From positions 306,137,236 through 306,201,235 of the forward strand of contig OY282560.1 in assembly GCA_958295665.1 (NCBI GenBank): a DNA stretch of 64,000 nucleotides, written 5' to 3'. The position numbers and the translations under genes are program-made. The notes beneath the pieces were generated by a model. That model saw only the letters and a list, made by a program, of their open reading frames with translations, had not been told where the DNA came from and made no database searches. Positions 9,732 through 21,832 of this stretch are shown here, in pieces. The stretch comes from Tipula vernalis. Taxonomy: Eukaryota; Arthropoda; Insecta; Diptera; Tipulidae. Positions within the stretch are counted from its first letter, which is position 1. The number at the start of each line of letters is the position of its first letter.

Positions 9732-11259
9732 TATTTATGTTTCCTGTATATAAACAGTAATCATGATTTGATCTTTTGAAATTAATTTTAGTCATATAAT
9801 CATGAAAGCATTCGTACCAATCACGTGGGCTTTCTCTTAATCCATACAATGACTTCTTTAATAGACAAACTTTGTTTGGTTCAACATTATACCCATCGGG
9901 TGGATAGATATATACTTCAGTTTTTATAGTTCCATTTAAAAACGCAGTTTCTACATCCATTTGTTCAATTTGCCAACCATAAACACATGATGTTGACAGT
10001 AATACTTTCAAAGTTGTCATCCTAGCAACAGGGGAGTAAATTTCTTCATTTTCGTTATACATTTGTTGAAATCCTTTGGCTACAACACGCGCTTTATACT
10101 TTCCATTCGACTTTATTTTGTAAATCCATTTCACTTCTATTGTTTTCTTATCAGTCGGTTCTTCAACTATATCCCACGTTTTATTTTTTTCTAGACTCTG
10201 CATCTCTTCATCCATTGCTTTTCTCCATTTCTTCGAATCGGTACTATTTATTGCTTCCTCATAGTTTTCTGGTATACATGCATCACAAAAATTAACATAT
10301 ACTATATGGTCATCATATTTCGCTGGCAGCTTCCTAGTTCGTTGTGGTCTTTCCCTCACTTCTTCATTTTTTTCATTTCTTACATTTTTTTGTTCATTTT
10401 TCCTCTCATTGTCTGTCTCGCCTTTTTCTTCTTCGCCCATATCATAGTTTTCCTGTTCTGTTTCATTTTCTTGATCACTTTCATCAGTAAACTTAACGTA
10501 ATTTTCGGATTTTTCCACAAATCTCACATGACGACTTACAATAACGTTATTTTCCACTAAAACTCTATATCCCATATCTGTGTAACCTACAAGTATACCT
10601 TTGGCAGCTTTTGGATTTAGTTTCGATTTTCTACACTCATCAGGGATTCTCACAAAAACTGTACTCCCATAAATTTTTAAATTGGACACATCAGGTTTTC
10701 TTCCAAAAAATATCTCAAAAGGTGTTTTCCTGATCATTGTATTTGTCAATAGTCTGTTTCCTATATAAGCTGCAGTTTTTATACATTCTGGCCAGTAGCA
10801 CTTACTGATCCCTCCTTCAGATAGGAAACACCTTGTTCTATCCATGAATGTCCTATTAAATCTTTCTGCTACGCCATTTAGCTCGTGAGTATATGGGGGA
10901 GCTGGATTTAAATATATGCCTTCTTGTTTACAAAGTTGGTAGAACTGTCCATTAAGGTACTCCTTTCCGTTGTCGCACCGTATTTCCTTAATTTTTTTTC
11001 CAGTCTGATTTTGTACGAATTTTATGTATAGAACAAAGTAGTCAAACAAATCACTTTTTTGTTTAATACAGTATACTGACGCGATTCTACTGAAGTCATC
11101 AATGAAGCTCACAAAATATCTTTCACCTCGATAGCCTGTAGTATTTGCCGGACCATGGACATCTGTATGTATTAACTCCAACACATCTTGCGCCCGTCGC
11201 CTATTGTTCTCAAATGGTAAATTGCACATTTTATTTGCAAGACATATTTCACACTGCAC
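9709..11259 (-). pseudogene. copia integrase and RT N-terminal half
   Basis: The integrase core has the catalytic triad in LIHTDVHGP, IRCDNGKEY and NGVAERFNRT, after a CEICLANKM zinc-domain end. An acidic Glu/Lys-rich linker precedes RT, which shows WRKAMDEEMQSL, VKWIYKIKSNG, ARVVAKGFQQ and the catalytic MDVETAFLNG. The frame ends soon after CLYTGNINNET; the following 30 or so residues with the YVDD motif are absent. Confidence 0.9.
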
Positions 11260-11390
11260 AAACTCTTTTCCAATATTACTAGGTAATCAATCTAATAATT
11301 TGTATTCACATAATTTCTTTAGGCTGTTGAAGTTAGTGTGACCAAGACTTCTATGCCATTTCTCTTTATTAGACATTTGAGCAACACTTA
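11260..11390 (-). pseudogene. copia GAG-pre-integrase zinc region, frameshifted
   Basis: The His-His half of the integrase zinc domain (KWHRSLGHTNFNSLKKL) is readable here in a frame different from Gag. One in-frame TGA falls at LLD-stop-LPSNIG, where a Gly codon would be a single change away. This interval links the Gag-protease frame to the integrase frame. Confidence 0.75.
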
Positions 11391-12734
11391 CGTATGATTT
11401 TGAATCTGTTTGTCTATGCCTATTTCACCTGTCAGCTCAAACAGTTTATTTTTCTTTACAGCTACAGCGATTAAATTATTTCTAGGCCCATAAATGTCGG
11501 CACCGTTGTTATTAAATATTATTAAATTATTTTGATTGGCAATACTTGAAACACTTAATAAATTTTGTTTCATACTGGGTACACAGTATACATTGCGAAT
11601 TTTTGTTTTTTTCCTGGTTCCATTATTATTCCAGAACAAAATAATATCGCCTATCTTATTGGCTTTTAATGAAAAACCGTCACCAACCTTGATGTCTACG
11701 GAGTTTTCTAACATTTTATATTCGCAAAAATATCTCTCATCGTTTATTATATGATCGGAACACCCACTGTCTAGTAACCAAGTCACTATTTTGTTATCCG
11801 CCTTATTTTCATTTTCATACTGTGCTTGTGACGTCATTACTTCTACATTGAATATGTTTGTGTCATCTACGGCTTGTACTGTAGAATTTACTGCTATTCT
11901 GGATGGTCCGTATGTCCCTCTTCCTCGACCTCTTGAAGTCGACGTATTGTTGTTTCCTCTCCAGCTGCGTCCTCTCCAGTTGTTGTTTCCTCTCCGGTTG
12001 TAATTTCCTCTTTGGTCATCTTTATTCCGATTCGGGCAATCCCTTTGTATGTGTCCTCTTTGCTCACAACCATAGCATATTATATTGTTGTTGTCTGTAT
12101 TTTTATTTTTAAATTTGAACGATTCGGTATTGAATGATTGTAGGCCTCTTGAATTTTCTCTCTTCTTGTGTTCCAAACATAATTTCGATTTTATATATTC
12201 GATGGATTTTTCTTTTTCTGGTAGTACATCTACAATATCGACGATATGTGAAAAGCATTCAGGCAAGCTAAGCAATAAATAATTTAGCTTATCATCATTA
12301 TTTACGTTTTCACCGGCACTTCTTAATTCGTTTAAATGTTTTTCGAAAATATTAAAAAAATCGGTGGGATTATCACTTTCGTTCATTTTTAAATCGAGTA
12401 GTTTCCTTTTGCAAAGCAATTTGTTCGCACTACTTTTAGTTAAATAGGTGTCATCAAACCTCTTTAACATGCTTCTCGCACTTTCTTCTGAAATTATTAA
12501 CTCCAGCTGTGAGTTATTTACACTGTTCACGATGTAGTTCTTCGCCCTGACTTCCATTTTTTTCCAATCGATTTCTAATATATCCTCCGGTTTCACTTCT
12601 TGGGCAATTACCGCGTAACAATTTTTCATTTCCAAATATAGCTTCACTCTGAATTTCCATTTATCGTAATTGGTGCCATCAAATATTTGCAAGGAAAAAT
12701 TTTCTTCTTTTTTCGCCATCTTGTTGCGAAGCAC
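11388..12734 (-). CDS. copia Gag and protease
   Basis: 448 codons. The N-terminal half matches the copia Gag type (FDGTNYDKWKFRVKLYLEMK; LLLSLPECFSHIVDIV). A single CCHC knuckle CYGCEQRGHIQRDC is followed by an Arg/Gly/Asn-rich RNA-binding stretch. The protease has VTWLLDSGCSDHII with the catalytic D-S-G, then IRNVYCVPSMKQNLLSVSS. In copia elements this would continue in frame to integrase; here a frameshift after IQNHT stops it. A second ATG five codons in (MAKKEE) is an equally good start. Confidence 0.88.
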   Translation of the reverse strand: MLRNKMAKKEENFSLQIFDGTNYDKWKFRVKLYLEMKNCYAVIAQEVKPEDILEIDWKKMEVRAKNYIVNSVNNSQLELIISEESARSMLKRFDDTYLTKSSANKLLCKRKLLDLKMNESDNPTDFFNIFEKHLNELRSAGENVNNDDKLNYLLLSLPECFSHIVDIVDVLPEKEKSIEYIKSKLCLEHKKRENSRGLQSFNTESFKFKNKNTDNNNIICYGCEQRGHIQRDCPNRNKDDQRGNYNRRGNNNWRGRSWRGNNNTSTSRGRGRGTYGPSRIAVNSTVQAVDDTNIFNVEVMTSQAQYENENKADNKIVTWLLDSGCSDHIINDERYFCEYKMLENSVDIKVGDGFSLKANKIGDIILFWNNNGTRKKTKIRNVYCVPSMKQNLLSVSSIANQNNLIIFNNNGADIYGPRNNLIAVAVKKNKLFELTGEIGIDKQIQNHT

Positions 12735-12780
12735 CTTCTTTTATTATATTTAATTTATTTAAATTAAATTAAACTACGGA

Positions 12781-12792
12781 TCTCTGCTACCA
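12781..12792 (-). promoter_or_regulatory. copia primer binding site (initiator tRNA-Met type)
   Basis: Minus-strand TGGTAGCAGAGA abuts the 5' LTR end. It is complementary to the 3' end of eukaryotic initiator Met tRNA, the usual copia primer. Confidence 0.8.
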
Positions 12793-13009
12793 TGTTAATT
12801 AAAAGGCCGTTTTCAATATTCTCTAACTATATTTTGTTGATCAAATTCAGTATTTTTTCAGTACCCCTTATTATATTCAGTACAAAGATTATTATTTTTA
12901 TTTATTGTTTTTCTCAACGACTTCTATTCTCAGAGTTCAAAACAAACTAGATATGCATCAACGCATTCTATTGGTGGGTATTGAAAGGAACAGAAACACT
13001 TTCTTAACA
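12793..13009 (-). repeat. copia 5' LTR
   Basis: 217 bp with TGTTA...TAACA ends, paired with 8597-8813. It is followed on the minus strand by the primer binding site. Confidence 0.92.
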
Positions 13010-13424
13010 TTATCAATTTATTGATAAGCGTTGTAGAACTTTGGAATCAATCGAGCATACCAAGTCATCTGATTCTATTCGAGCACCGCCAGTCACAGAC
13101 GATTGTAGGTCAGCTAGTTGTAAAGTTTGTAATAAAAAACACAATTCTCTACTTCACATGGATACCAATAATAAAAATCAAAACTCGAGAAATTGTAACA
13201 CATCGTCTGCGAATATGAATACCAATCATGATAATATTCAGACTGACTCAAAGGGTGTTAGCCCAGAACAAGTTAATGGGGATTTCAATACATTAACTGA
13301 ATCAAAATTGTATTGTGCTCCAACTGAACAAAGAACAGTTTTACACTCAACGGCAGCAATTTTGATATGTATGAATAAGGGAAAATTTATTCCGTGTAGA
13401 ACTTTGTTAGACACTTGTTCCGAA
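13010..13424 (+). pseudogene. BEL-A, segment 2: Gag end and protease start
   Basis: The frame resumes directly after the copia target duplication with QFIDKRCRTLESIEHTK, the end of a BEL Gag helical region. A degenerate zinc motif follows (CKVCNKKHNSLLH), then a linker and the aspartic protease start CRTLLDTCSE, a D-T-C variant of D-S-G. The frame is interrupted by BEL-2 exactly after the GAA codon at 13422-13424. Confidence 0.85.
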
Positions 13425-14038
13425 TGTACGGACGTGTATCGATGCCAATAATAAAATTGAAATAAAAATAAAAAAAGGAAAACCAACTTCTATGTTGTTT
13501 TAATTGATTTCGTTATAAATTGTATTTATTAAATAAACTTGATTTTATTGATAGTTGTATAACTTGCTCTGCGGTCAAAATGGAAGTGAACGAGATATAA
13601 ATTTTATTAGCTTGATCTTGCCAACATATAAAAAATTAAAAACCACGGCGAATAATAAAAATATATTTGAGCTACAAATTATTATCTGATAGTATTTGAA
13701 TATAGATGGCGCAATGACAACATAGATGTTAAAATATGAAGTCGATAAGACAAATTGCTATGTTATCATCAGTGCCAAAATAAATGTCATCACTCATCAG
13801 CTGTCATTCAAAAATTGTTGGTAATTTAAATTTACATTGATTTATACTAACTTATAACTAATTTACAATTTTGATTATTTTAGGAAAATATATGCAAATT
13901 TAGGAAAATATATCTTCATAGTTCATGGAATTCATTACTAGATAATTCAAGAAAAGGATAAGTAACATTATAATTAATTGTGTTTATATACAAAATACAT
14001 TAATAAGTAATTTTCTTTTCGGCTTCTGATCCTGAACA
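13425..14038 (-). repeat. BEL-2 3' LTR
   Basis: 614 bp, plus-strand ends TGTACGG...CTGAACA, paired with 19563-20176. The last 39 bases of the Pol frame (to the stop at 14000) lie inside it. Confidence 0.93.
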
Positions 14039-17000
14039 TCCCGCGGCGGTTGGCTCAATAGAGCCAGAAGGAAGAATGCATATTTTTGTAACTGACCTTT
14101 TAATTTCACCCAGTTTTGTTCTGATGACGACAACCCTGATTAATCCATCCTGACCTGGAACAACCGACAAAATACGTCCCAAAAGCCATTTTGTTGGTGG
14201 AACATCATTGTCCATCACTACTACCAGATCTCCGATGCTTGGATTCGTTGTGGGATGTTTCCATTTATGACGTTGCTGTAATGTCAGTATATACTCCTTG
14301 TGCCACCTCTGCCAAAAGTGCTGCACCATCCTTTGAATGTGCTGCCAACGTGATAATCGACTCTCTTTTAGGGGTAGAAGATTGGGTTCGGGTAATAAAT
14401 TAATCGGATGTCCAATTAACAAATGACCAGGCGTGAGGGGATCCAAATCCTCTGCTGACATCTCACAAAGTGGTCGGGAGTTAAGAATAGCTTCTATTTC
14501 GGCTAATAATGTTAACATTTCTTCATAGGTGAGCCGGGATTCACCAAGTACTCGCTTCAGGTAAAATTTTGTTGATTTAATAGCTGCCTCCCATAAACCT
14601 CCAAAATTAGGGGCAGCTGGTGGAATAAAATGTCATTCTATGTTGTTTGTAGTGATGTACCTCAATATTGCCTCATCTTTAGATACCATTTCGAAATTTC
14701 GTTGCAGTTCCTTTTGGGCAACTACAAAATTCGTCCCATTGTCACTATATATGTGACAGCAAATGCCGCGCCTCGCATGGAATCTTCTTAACGCTGCCAA
14801 AAACGCTTCCGTCGTCATATCACCCACTAATTCCAAATGCACGGCCTTGGTCGCCATACACACAAAAAGCGCCAGATATGCTTTAATCAATTTGGCACCT
14901 CGAAGTTTGGATGCCTTGATAAACAGAGGCCCTGCATAATCCACACCCGTGGAAAAGAAAGGACGATGATATGTTACTCTGGATTGTGGTAGTTGACCCA
15001 TCAGCTGTTGTTGTTGTTTAGCCTTCAACCGGACACATTTAACGCATCGCCCAATGACTGCTCGAATTTGATCCTTGCATCTGAGTATATGGAATTTTTG
15101 TTTCAGTGTAGACATTAAAATAGTTTGAGCTGCGTGGAATTGCCTAAGATGTTCGTCTCTTATGATTAACCTTATCACTTGATGCCCTGCTGGTAAAATA
15201 ATCGGATGCTTCATCTCAAATGTAACCTTCGCATTAGACAATCTACCTCCAACTCTTAATAAACCAAATTTGTCTAAAAAAGGAAAAAGAGACGTTAGTT
15301 TTGAATTTTTACAAATTGGTTTTTTGTTGGTGAGCGCATTTATTTCAGATGGAAAACTACTCAATTGCACTCTTCGTAGCACGAAATTGAACGCATCAAT
15401 CTTGGCCTCGTTCTGGAATCTCGACAACTCTAAATTCTCAGCTGCCTTAATCTCCGATTTCCTTCTAAACAGCATCAATATTCTAGTGATCGTGAATATC
15501 ACTTTAGTGAATTTTGAACAACGTTCAATGAGCCTGAGAAGCCAATCGTGTCAGTGTTCTTCGTTTATGTTGCTCAACACCACCGATTTAACTTTTTGTT
15601 CCCTTAGTGCTGCTTCAGCTAATTCGACATATAGCTTAGTTTGATTTGGCCATTCTTCTTCGACTTTCTTCAACCAATACGGCCCCTTCCACCATAACTC
15701 GTGATTCAGCAATTCCTCCGGAAATAAACCTCTCGAAGCGCAGTCAGCCGGGTTATCGTTTGAGGATACATGACTCCAGTGACTTCGGTTTGTATGTTGC
15801 AATATAAATGACGCTCTATTTGCCACGTATGTCTGCCATCTTCTCGGACACGAAGATAACCAATCGTTGAATCTGTCCACAAGCGATACGATTTAACGAC
15901 ATTGCTCTTAAGTATTTCAAGGACGGATACCATTAATTTCGTTAACAAAGTAGCAGCACAAAGTTCCAGACGTGGAATGCTTATCGATTTGATTGGTGCC
16001 ACCTTTGTTTTCGCAGTTACTATATTTGTTTTGTACCCATCCTTTGTCTTGACCCTGCTATAAATTACAGCAGAATATGCCAATTCAGAAGCATCAGCAA
16101 ATCCGTGCAATTCTATTTCGCACTCTGTGTACAACCATCTTTTTATTCTGATGTTCTCTAGCCACTTCAAGTTGGCTCTAACTGCTGCATACTCTTGATA
16201 AATTGGGTCCGGTAAAAGTTCATCCCAGTCGGTACCTGTTAGCCACAATTTCTGAAAAATTATCTTAATTTTTATTATAGTTGGTGACAACCAACCTAGC
16301 GGGTCAAAAATTTTGGAAGACTCGGACAACATATATCGTTTTGTTAATTTATTATCTTGTAATTGTACTTTAAACTGAAAACAATCTGTTTTGGTCGAGT
16401 ATCTCACTCCAAGTATCGAGATGGCCTGTGATCCGTCTTCAATATCCAAAATTGAGGTGGCTCGGTGTGTCTTAGGAATAACATGCATGAGTTCGTCACA
16501 ATTAGATGCCCACTTCCGAAGATTGAATCCTCCCTTTTTCATTATACTTATTAAATCCTTAACCATCATTTTAGCATCTTTTAGGTTGTTAGTTCCCGAC
16601 ATTAGGTCATCGACATAGAAATCCTTTTTTACTATTTCTGAGGCTTCTGGGTATTCTTCCTTATAATCTAACGCAAGTTGATTCAGAGTTTGAGTGGCTA
16701 AAAAAAGGAGACGATGATATACCATACGTTACAGTCAGAAGCTTATACACCTGTAATTCTTGAAACGGCTCTTTTCTCCATACAATTTTCTGGTAGTCGC
16801 TGTCTCTTCGGTTGACCCAGATCTGCCTATACATTTTTTCAATATCGGCCGTGAATATAATCTTGTGCGTTCGAAATCTCAGTAATACTTCATATAAACT
16901 TGACTGCACCTGTGGCCCTACTGCTAACTGGTCATTGAGTGAGTTTCCTTCCAATGTTTTGGCTGACCCATCAAATACAACCCGCAGCTTGGTGGTCGAA

Positions 17001-19099
17001 CTGCTCTCCTTGATCACCCCATGATGCGGTAAAAAATATTCTTCGCCTCCACACGCTCCTGATATTGCCATATGACCTAGTTTGCGATATTCATCTAGAA
17101 ATTCACCATATTGACGCTTAAACTCAGAGTTGCGCGCGAATTTTTTCTCTGTTTGATTCAGTCGTTTTACTGCCATCATTTTGGAATTGCCCAGACTAGG
17201 ACAAACAGACTTGAAGGGTAAGCCTACTATATATTTTCCATCTTTTGCTCTTTGAATAATGTTTTGGTAGTGATTAAGACAAAATTTCTCTTCATCTGTG
17301 TATGGAATCGGTTCCTTGATTTCTTCGATCTCCCAAAATTTACGAAGAGCCGAATCGATGTCAACGTGCAGGTTTACCGGAGTAACTTTATCACCTTCAA
17401 TATGCATTGGCGTTCCTGCAATGACCCATCCCAATTTCGTGTTATGTGCTATAAGCCTGGAATTGGGAATGTACTTCTTACCATCATACAGCAGCTCGAA
17501 AAACAAATCACTACATAATAGGATGTCTATTTTCCTATCCTTATTGAAATTTGGATCGACGAGTTTCATATTGTCCAAACTTCGTAGATTACCCAGTCCT
17601 GTAATCGATGGTTGATATGATGATATCTTTGGCACTATAAGAACTGTTGCTGTTGTCCTATAGTTATCATCCTGGAATCTAGATTTAATGCGTATGTTTG
17701 AAATACCCTTTGAAATCCCTGAAGTAACATCATTTAGCCCTTGAATCCAGATTCGACCATTTACCTTTTTCAATCCAAGACGTTGAAAACATTCTTCCGT
17801 TACGAAAGATGTTTGTGATCCGGAATCTAAGAGCGCACGACATCGTTGCCAATCTCCGTTACGACGTTCAACATCTAGCTGCACTGTTGGAAGAATTGCG
17901 TTGCTTACTGAATTGGTATGACCACATGTAGTTGATTCAGGGGTAGTGGTAGAGGCTTCTAAATGTAAAATGTCGTGATGCTTCTTCAGGCACAAAGTGC
18001 ATCTTCGCCTTGATTTGCATTGAAAAACTAAATGGTTATCCTTTAAACAGTTGTAACAGAGTGAATTTTTCTTCGCATATTCTCTTCTTTGCTGAATTTC
18101 AAGTCCTAGAAATTTAGCACAGTCAATTAAATTGTGGTCTTTACTACAAACTGCACAATTTACTGCTACTGCAGTGTGCAGAATTTTTGAGTGCTGTGTT
18201 GGTTTTGTTGCCGGTCTGCTTCCGCGATTTTCTTGTTTGATGCCTTGCAGTGAATCCATTCGTTTCATTAGTACTGACAACAAATTCTCAATTGTAGGAA
18301 ATTCCAACTCTGTTGTCTCTAGTTTCCACATTTGTCTGGTTTCAGGATCCATCTTCTGGGTAGCTATATAGATGAGCCACGGATCTCGACTCTCTGCTTG
18401 CGTACCAAGTGCCTTAAGACCACGGATCACCTCATCGCACGTGTCGTGTAAACGTGCAATAGATTGTGCTGTTGCTTGATTTATAATTGGTTGGTCAAAA
18501 AACGTTTGTATAAATGAATCTACAATATATTGCTTTCTATCGTACCTTTTGCATAATTTCTGATATGCCTCAATGTAGTTAGCATCATTTATCGTGAAAT
18601 GACGAATAAGCGCTAATGCATCATCTTTTAAATGTCCCTTAAGCAGTTGAAATTTTTGGGCAGGAGACAGGTTTGGATTCTTGTGCACCGTCGAACCAAA
18701 AAGGTCAAAAAACGACTGCCATTCCTTAAAATTCCCATTAAAGGGGGGAATAGTAATACGCGGTAAACGAAAATCGCTAGATGCAGACTGCGTCATGTTT
18801 AACGTTTGGTCTAAGTTTGGCACTAGTGGAACCACATTCCTTTTACGTATTGCTCCTTGCAATTTAGGAACGATGCTATAGTATTGAGCATCGACAATTT
18901 CGATGTCAGACTGTACTACATCCGAAAGTTCGATCATTTGATATTCGACCTCAACGAAATCTTTATATAATTGATGAATTTTCTCCAGTCTGACCGTTAA
19001 CTCGTCTATACTTGTGTCGCCCTTAATTGTACTAACAAATTTTTCGAATCTTGTAATTTGTCCTTTAATGTATGTTCTTTTTCCTTTCAGCGTTTCCAT
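14000..19099 (-). pseudogene. BEL-2 Gag-Pol polyprotein, broken
   Basis: Gag (ATG at 19099) has the BEL-type domain (FNGNFKEWQSFFDLF; FQLLKGHLKDDALALIRHF) and zinc motifs near CYNCLKDNHLVFQC and CTLCLKKHH. Protease: CRALLDSGSQTSFV. RT: VVFDGSAKT, TADIEKMYRQI and FYVDDLMSG. RNase H: HGFADASE, RLELCAA, WTDSTI. Integrase: GVDYAGP, YSDNGTNF and GGLWEAAIKS (DDE intact as residues). Frameshifts lie near 16720, 15880 and 15520. A TGA near 14632-14630 replaces the Trp of NNIEWHFIPP. The C-terminal DUF5641-like domain (14518-14000) has RWQHIQRMVQHFWQRW and a GD-V/I-V stretch. Confidence 0.92.
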
Positions 19100-19562
19100 T
19101 TTAAAATTGATGCAAAAGTTATCACAACTGAATGGTACTTCAATTTACAACACAGTAATACGTGGGAATAAGAAATAACGCTCGAAAATTCAACTAATAG
19201 TTATATTCAATGATTTCACTCAACACTATATTAATGTTTTAATTATTTGACTTGCACTCAAACACAATTACTCTCGGATAAACACGTTCGTTCAATATGC
19301 GATTTAATAAAGTGTTTCACTAAAATGCTTTGCACGATCCACTTAATAGTTTATGTGATTTAAACAAGTAAATTCAATATAATTAAAACTCAAATAAATT
19401 TAATATAAAGTTCGCAAATTTTATTGATTATAATAAAAAAATAAATTGATACTTAATGCGTTTTTTCTTTTCTGGATGCTACCATTCCACGCGGTTTCCT
19501 CTGGATTTCTTTAATTCTGGATCGTTGACAATGATAATCCGGCTCGAAGGACCAAAAAATGA
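19100..19562 (-). other. BEL-2 leader
   Basis: AT-rich untranslated interval between the 5' LTR and the Gag ATG. It holds the primer binding site at its LTR-proximal end. I see no other feature. Confidence 0.6.
19538..19554 (-). promoter_or_regulatory. BEL-2 primer binding site (tRNA-Tyr type)
   Basis: Minus-strand TGGTCCTTCGAGCCGGA lies 8 nt from the LTR end. It complements the 3' end of animal tRNA-Tyr (acceptor stem starting CCTTCGA). BEL-1 has the same 17-mer. Confidence 0.75.
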
Positions 19563-20176
19563 TGTACGGACGTGTATCGATGCCAATAATAAAATTGAAA
19601 TAAAAATAAAAAAAGGAAAACCAACTTCTATGTTGTTTTAATTGATTTCGTTATAAATTGTATTTATTAAATAAACTTGATTTTATTGATAGTTGTATAA
19701 CTTGCTCTGCGGTCAAAATGGAAGTGAACGAGATATAAATTTTATTAGCTTGATCTTGCCAACATATAAAAAATTAAAAACCACGGCGAATAATAAAAAT
19801 ATATTTGAGCTACAAATTATTATCTGATAGTATTTGAATATAGATGGCGCAATGACAACATAGATGTTAAAATATGAAGTCGATAAGACAAATTGCTATG
19901 TTATCATCAGTGCCAAAATAAATGGCATCACTCATCAGCTGTCATTCAAAAATTTTTGGAAATTTAAATTTACATTGATTTATACTAACTTATAACTAAT
20001 TTACAATTTTGATTATTTTAGGAAAATATATGGAAATTTAGGAAAATATATCTTCATAGTTCATGGAATTCATTACTAGATAATTCAAGAAAAATATAAG
20101 TAACATTATAATTAATTGTGTTTATATACAAAATACATTAATAAGTAATTTTCTTTTCGGCTTCTGATCCTGAACA
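19563..20176 (-). repeat. BEL-2 5' LTR
   Basis: 614 bp, paired with 13425-14038, about 99% identical by eye. It is flanked on the right by the CCGAA duplication. Confidence 0.93.
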
Positions 20177-20462
20177 CCGAATCTAATTTCATTTCGCCCA
20201 ATTTGGCCAATAAACGCGGTATTATAAGGGAATATATTGATCCAATTTCCGTTTCAGATTTGAATCATAGTGAAACCATGAATTAAGTTTACATTATAAT
20301 TATTCAAAGAGATGGAGTTTCTTACTGTCAAGGAAATTACGAATCGTTATCCTGCTCAACATCTGTTAACCTTGAATTTGAAAATCTATGCTATAGTAAA
20401 AGGATGTAAAATTAATAAGCCTGTGCTAAATGGCCACATTGTGTCAAATGGGCTCAGTTAGC
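20177..20462 (+). pseudogene. BEL-A, segment 3: protease continuation
   Basis: After one CCGAA copy the frame continues SNFISPNLANKRGI, the normal protease continuation after LLDTCSE. It stays open to a TAA near 20285, after which only degenerate matches remain (GVSYCQGNYESL; GHIVSNGLS). Interrupted at 20463 by BEL-3. Confidence 0.8.
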
Positions 20463-20699
20463 TGTTGCAAAATCGTTTTAGGAAGAGCAACAAAACAACT
20501 CGTGCCTTAGAATTTAAAATATAAAAAATTCTAATTATTCGAAAAATAACTAGGATAATCGTTAATTTGTTGTTGCTCGGACGATGGATGTCAAGCGACT
20601 TCGATCATTTATAAAATTGAAGCGCACACGTAAGATCAACGCATGCTCAGTCGCAAAAACTTGAAAAACCAAAAATCATAAGAATTACATTTTTCAACA
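20463..20699 (-). repeat. BEL-3 3' LTR
   Basis: About 237 bp with TGTTG...CAACA ends. It is preceded on the minus strand by the purine run AAAGGTGGGAGAA, a candidate polypurine tract (about 20713-20700). Confidence 0.75.
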
Positions 20700-20775
20700 T
20701 TCTCCCACCTTTTTAAATTGCTTTAATTGACGATTTCGGTAATTTAACAAACGTCCATATAGATAATGATTTATT

Positions 20776-21832
20776 TTAACATGTCATTCGATGTAGCGTT
20801 TCGGCATATTGCTCCATGGTGTCACCCGAACTTGATCCGCCCCTGTCTTGTCGATCTTCGTCGATTGGTTCTTCAGAACATTCCTCTGGTGTTGGCTTTT
20901 CCGTCGACTTTTCCACGGATTTAGGGAAATATTCATCCGAATCCGCTTCCAGTGAAATCAATCGCTGAACTGGTCAAACCAATACATTTGAGGAGGTTTT
21001 GAGTTTTACTGTCCTAATTTCTCCGTCGTTGCCGGGAATTAGTTCTTGTATTCTGGCTAAAGGCCACTTGCAAGCCTTTTGGTTATCAGTTGAAATGAAG
21101 AATAAGTCACCGACCTTCAAAGTTTTACAGAGATCTCTATTGACTTTTGTTCTTCTGGAAAGTTGACCGAGGTACTCTGTGCGAAAACGATCTTTGATTT
21201 TCTCGCGTAGTCGCTGCCGATAACGTAACTTGCGGGATAGCGATGTTTTTTTCAATTTCGTCTATATCTGGTACGCCGTCTAAGTGAATTTCTTTCAAAA
21301 ACATGTCTGGGCTTATAACACAAATTTGTTTTTATCTTCCGGTGAATAGGTGATGGGACGAGCATTAATGACCGATTCGCATTCGCAGAGTGTGGTGTTC
21401 AATTCCTCGTAACTGAGACTTGTAATGCCAAGGGTTCTTTTCAGAAGATCTTTTACAAGGCGTACCATTCTCTCCCACCACTCACCCCACCAAGGGGCGG
21501 ATGGAGCATTAAAAACCCTTTTCGGTCGTACAATAACTCGAAATTTTCTCCCAATTGACGTGTTGCAATAAACGGTTAGCTTTGACAAAATTAGTACCGT
21601 TATCGCTGTAAATGTAGCTCGGTCTTCCTCTACGATGTATAAATCTGCGCAAAGCTTCGAGAAATCCGTCAGCTGACAATGTCGTAACTAGCTCAAGATG
21701 GATGACACGGTATACTGCACAGGTAAATAAACAGATGTACCACTTTTGACCTTCTCGTAGAAAGAGAGGCCCTGCGTAGGCTACTCCCGTGATTTCAAAA
21801 ACTTTTGCATGTTTGACTCTCCTTGCGGGCAA
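20776..21832 (-). pseudogene. BEL-3 integrase core and C-terminal region
   Basis: The first catalytic Asp is replaced: GVAYAGPLF where GVDYAGP is usual. The second motif YSDNGTNF and the Glu-bearing WWGEWWERMVRLVK are present. Then come INARPITY, a C-terminal domain (KVGDLFFISTDN; WPLARIQELIPG) and an acidic Glu/Asp/Ser tail to the stop at 20776. Frameshifts fall near 21540, 21290 and 20965. Confidence 0.82.

Larger units (their letters stand above)
8597..13009 (-). mobile_element. Ty1/copia LTR retrotransposon, full length but defective
   Basis: The element is 4413 bp with two 217-bp LTRs bearing TGTTA...TAACA ends and about four differences by eye. It has an initiator-Met-type primer site, a purine tract next to the 3' LTR and genes in copia order (Gag, protease, integrase, RT, RNase H). 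Flanking 5-mers GTATC (8592-8596) and TTATC (13010-13014) look like a target duplication with one mismatch. Removing the element and one copy rejoins the BEL-A Gag frame. Defects are a frameshift near 11390, a TGA near 11285, an RT deletion near 9730 and an early stop at 8922. Confidence 0.93.
13425..20176 (-). mobile_element. BEL-2: BEL/Pao LTR retrotransposon, full length
   Basis: 6752 bp with two 614-bp LTRs (TGTTCAGG... on the coding strand) differing at about six sites by eye. A perfect CCGAA target duplication flanks it (13420-13424 and 20177-20181). It has a tRNA-Tyr-type primer site and a Gag-Pol in BEL order. Several frameshifts and one stop disable Pol. It sits inside the BEL-A protease codons, and removing it restores that frame. 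Confidence 0.95.
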
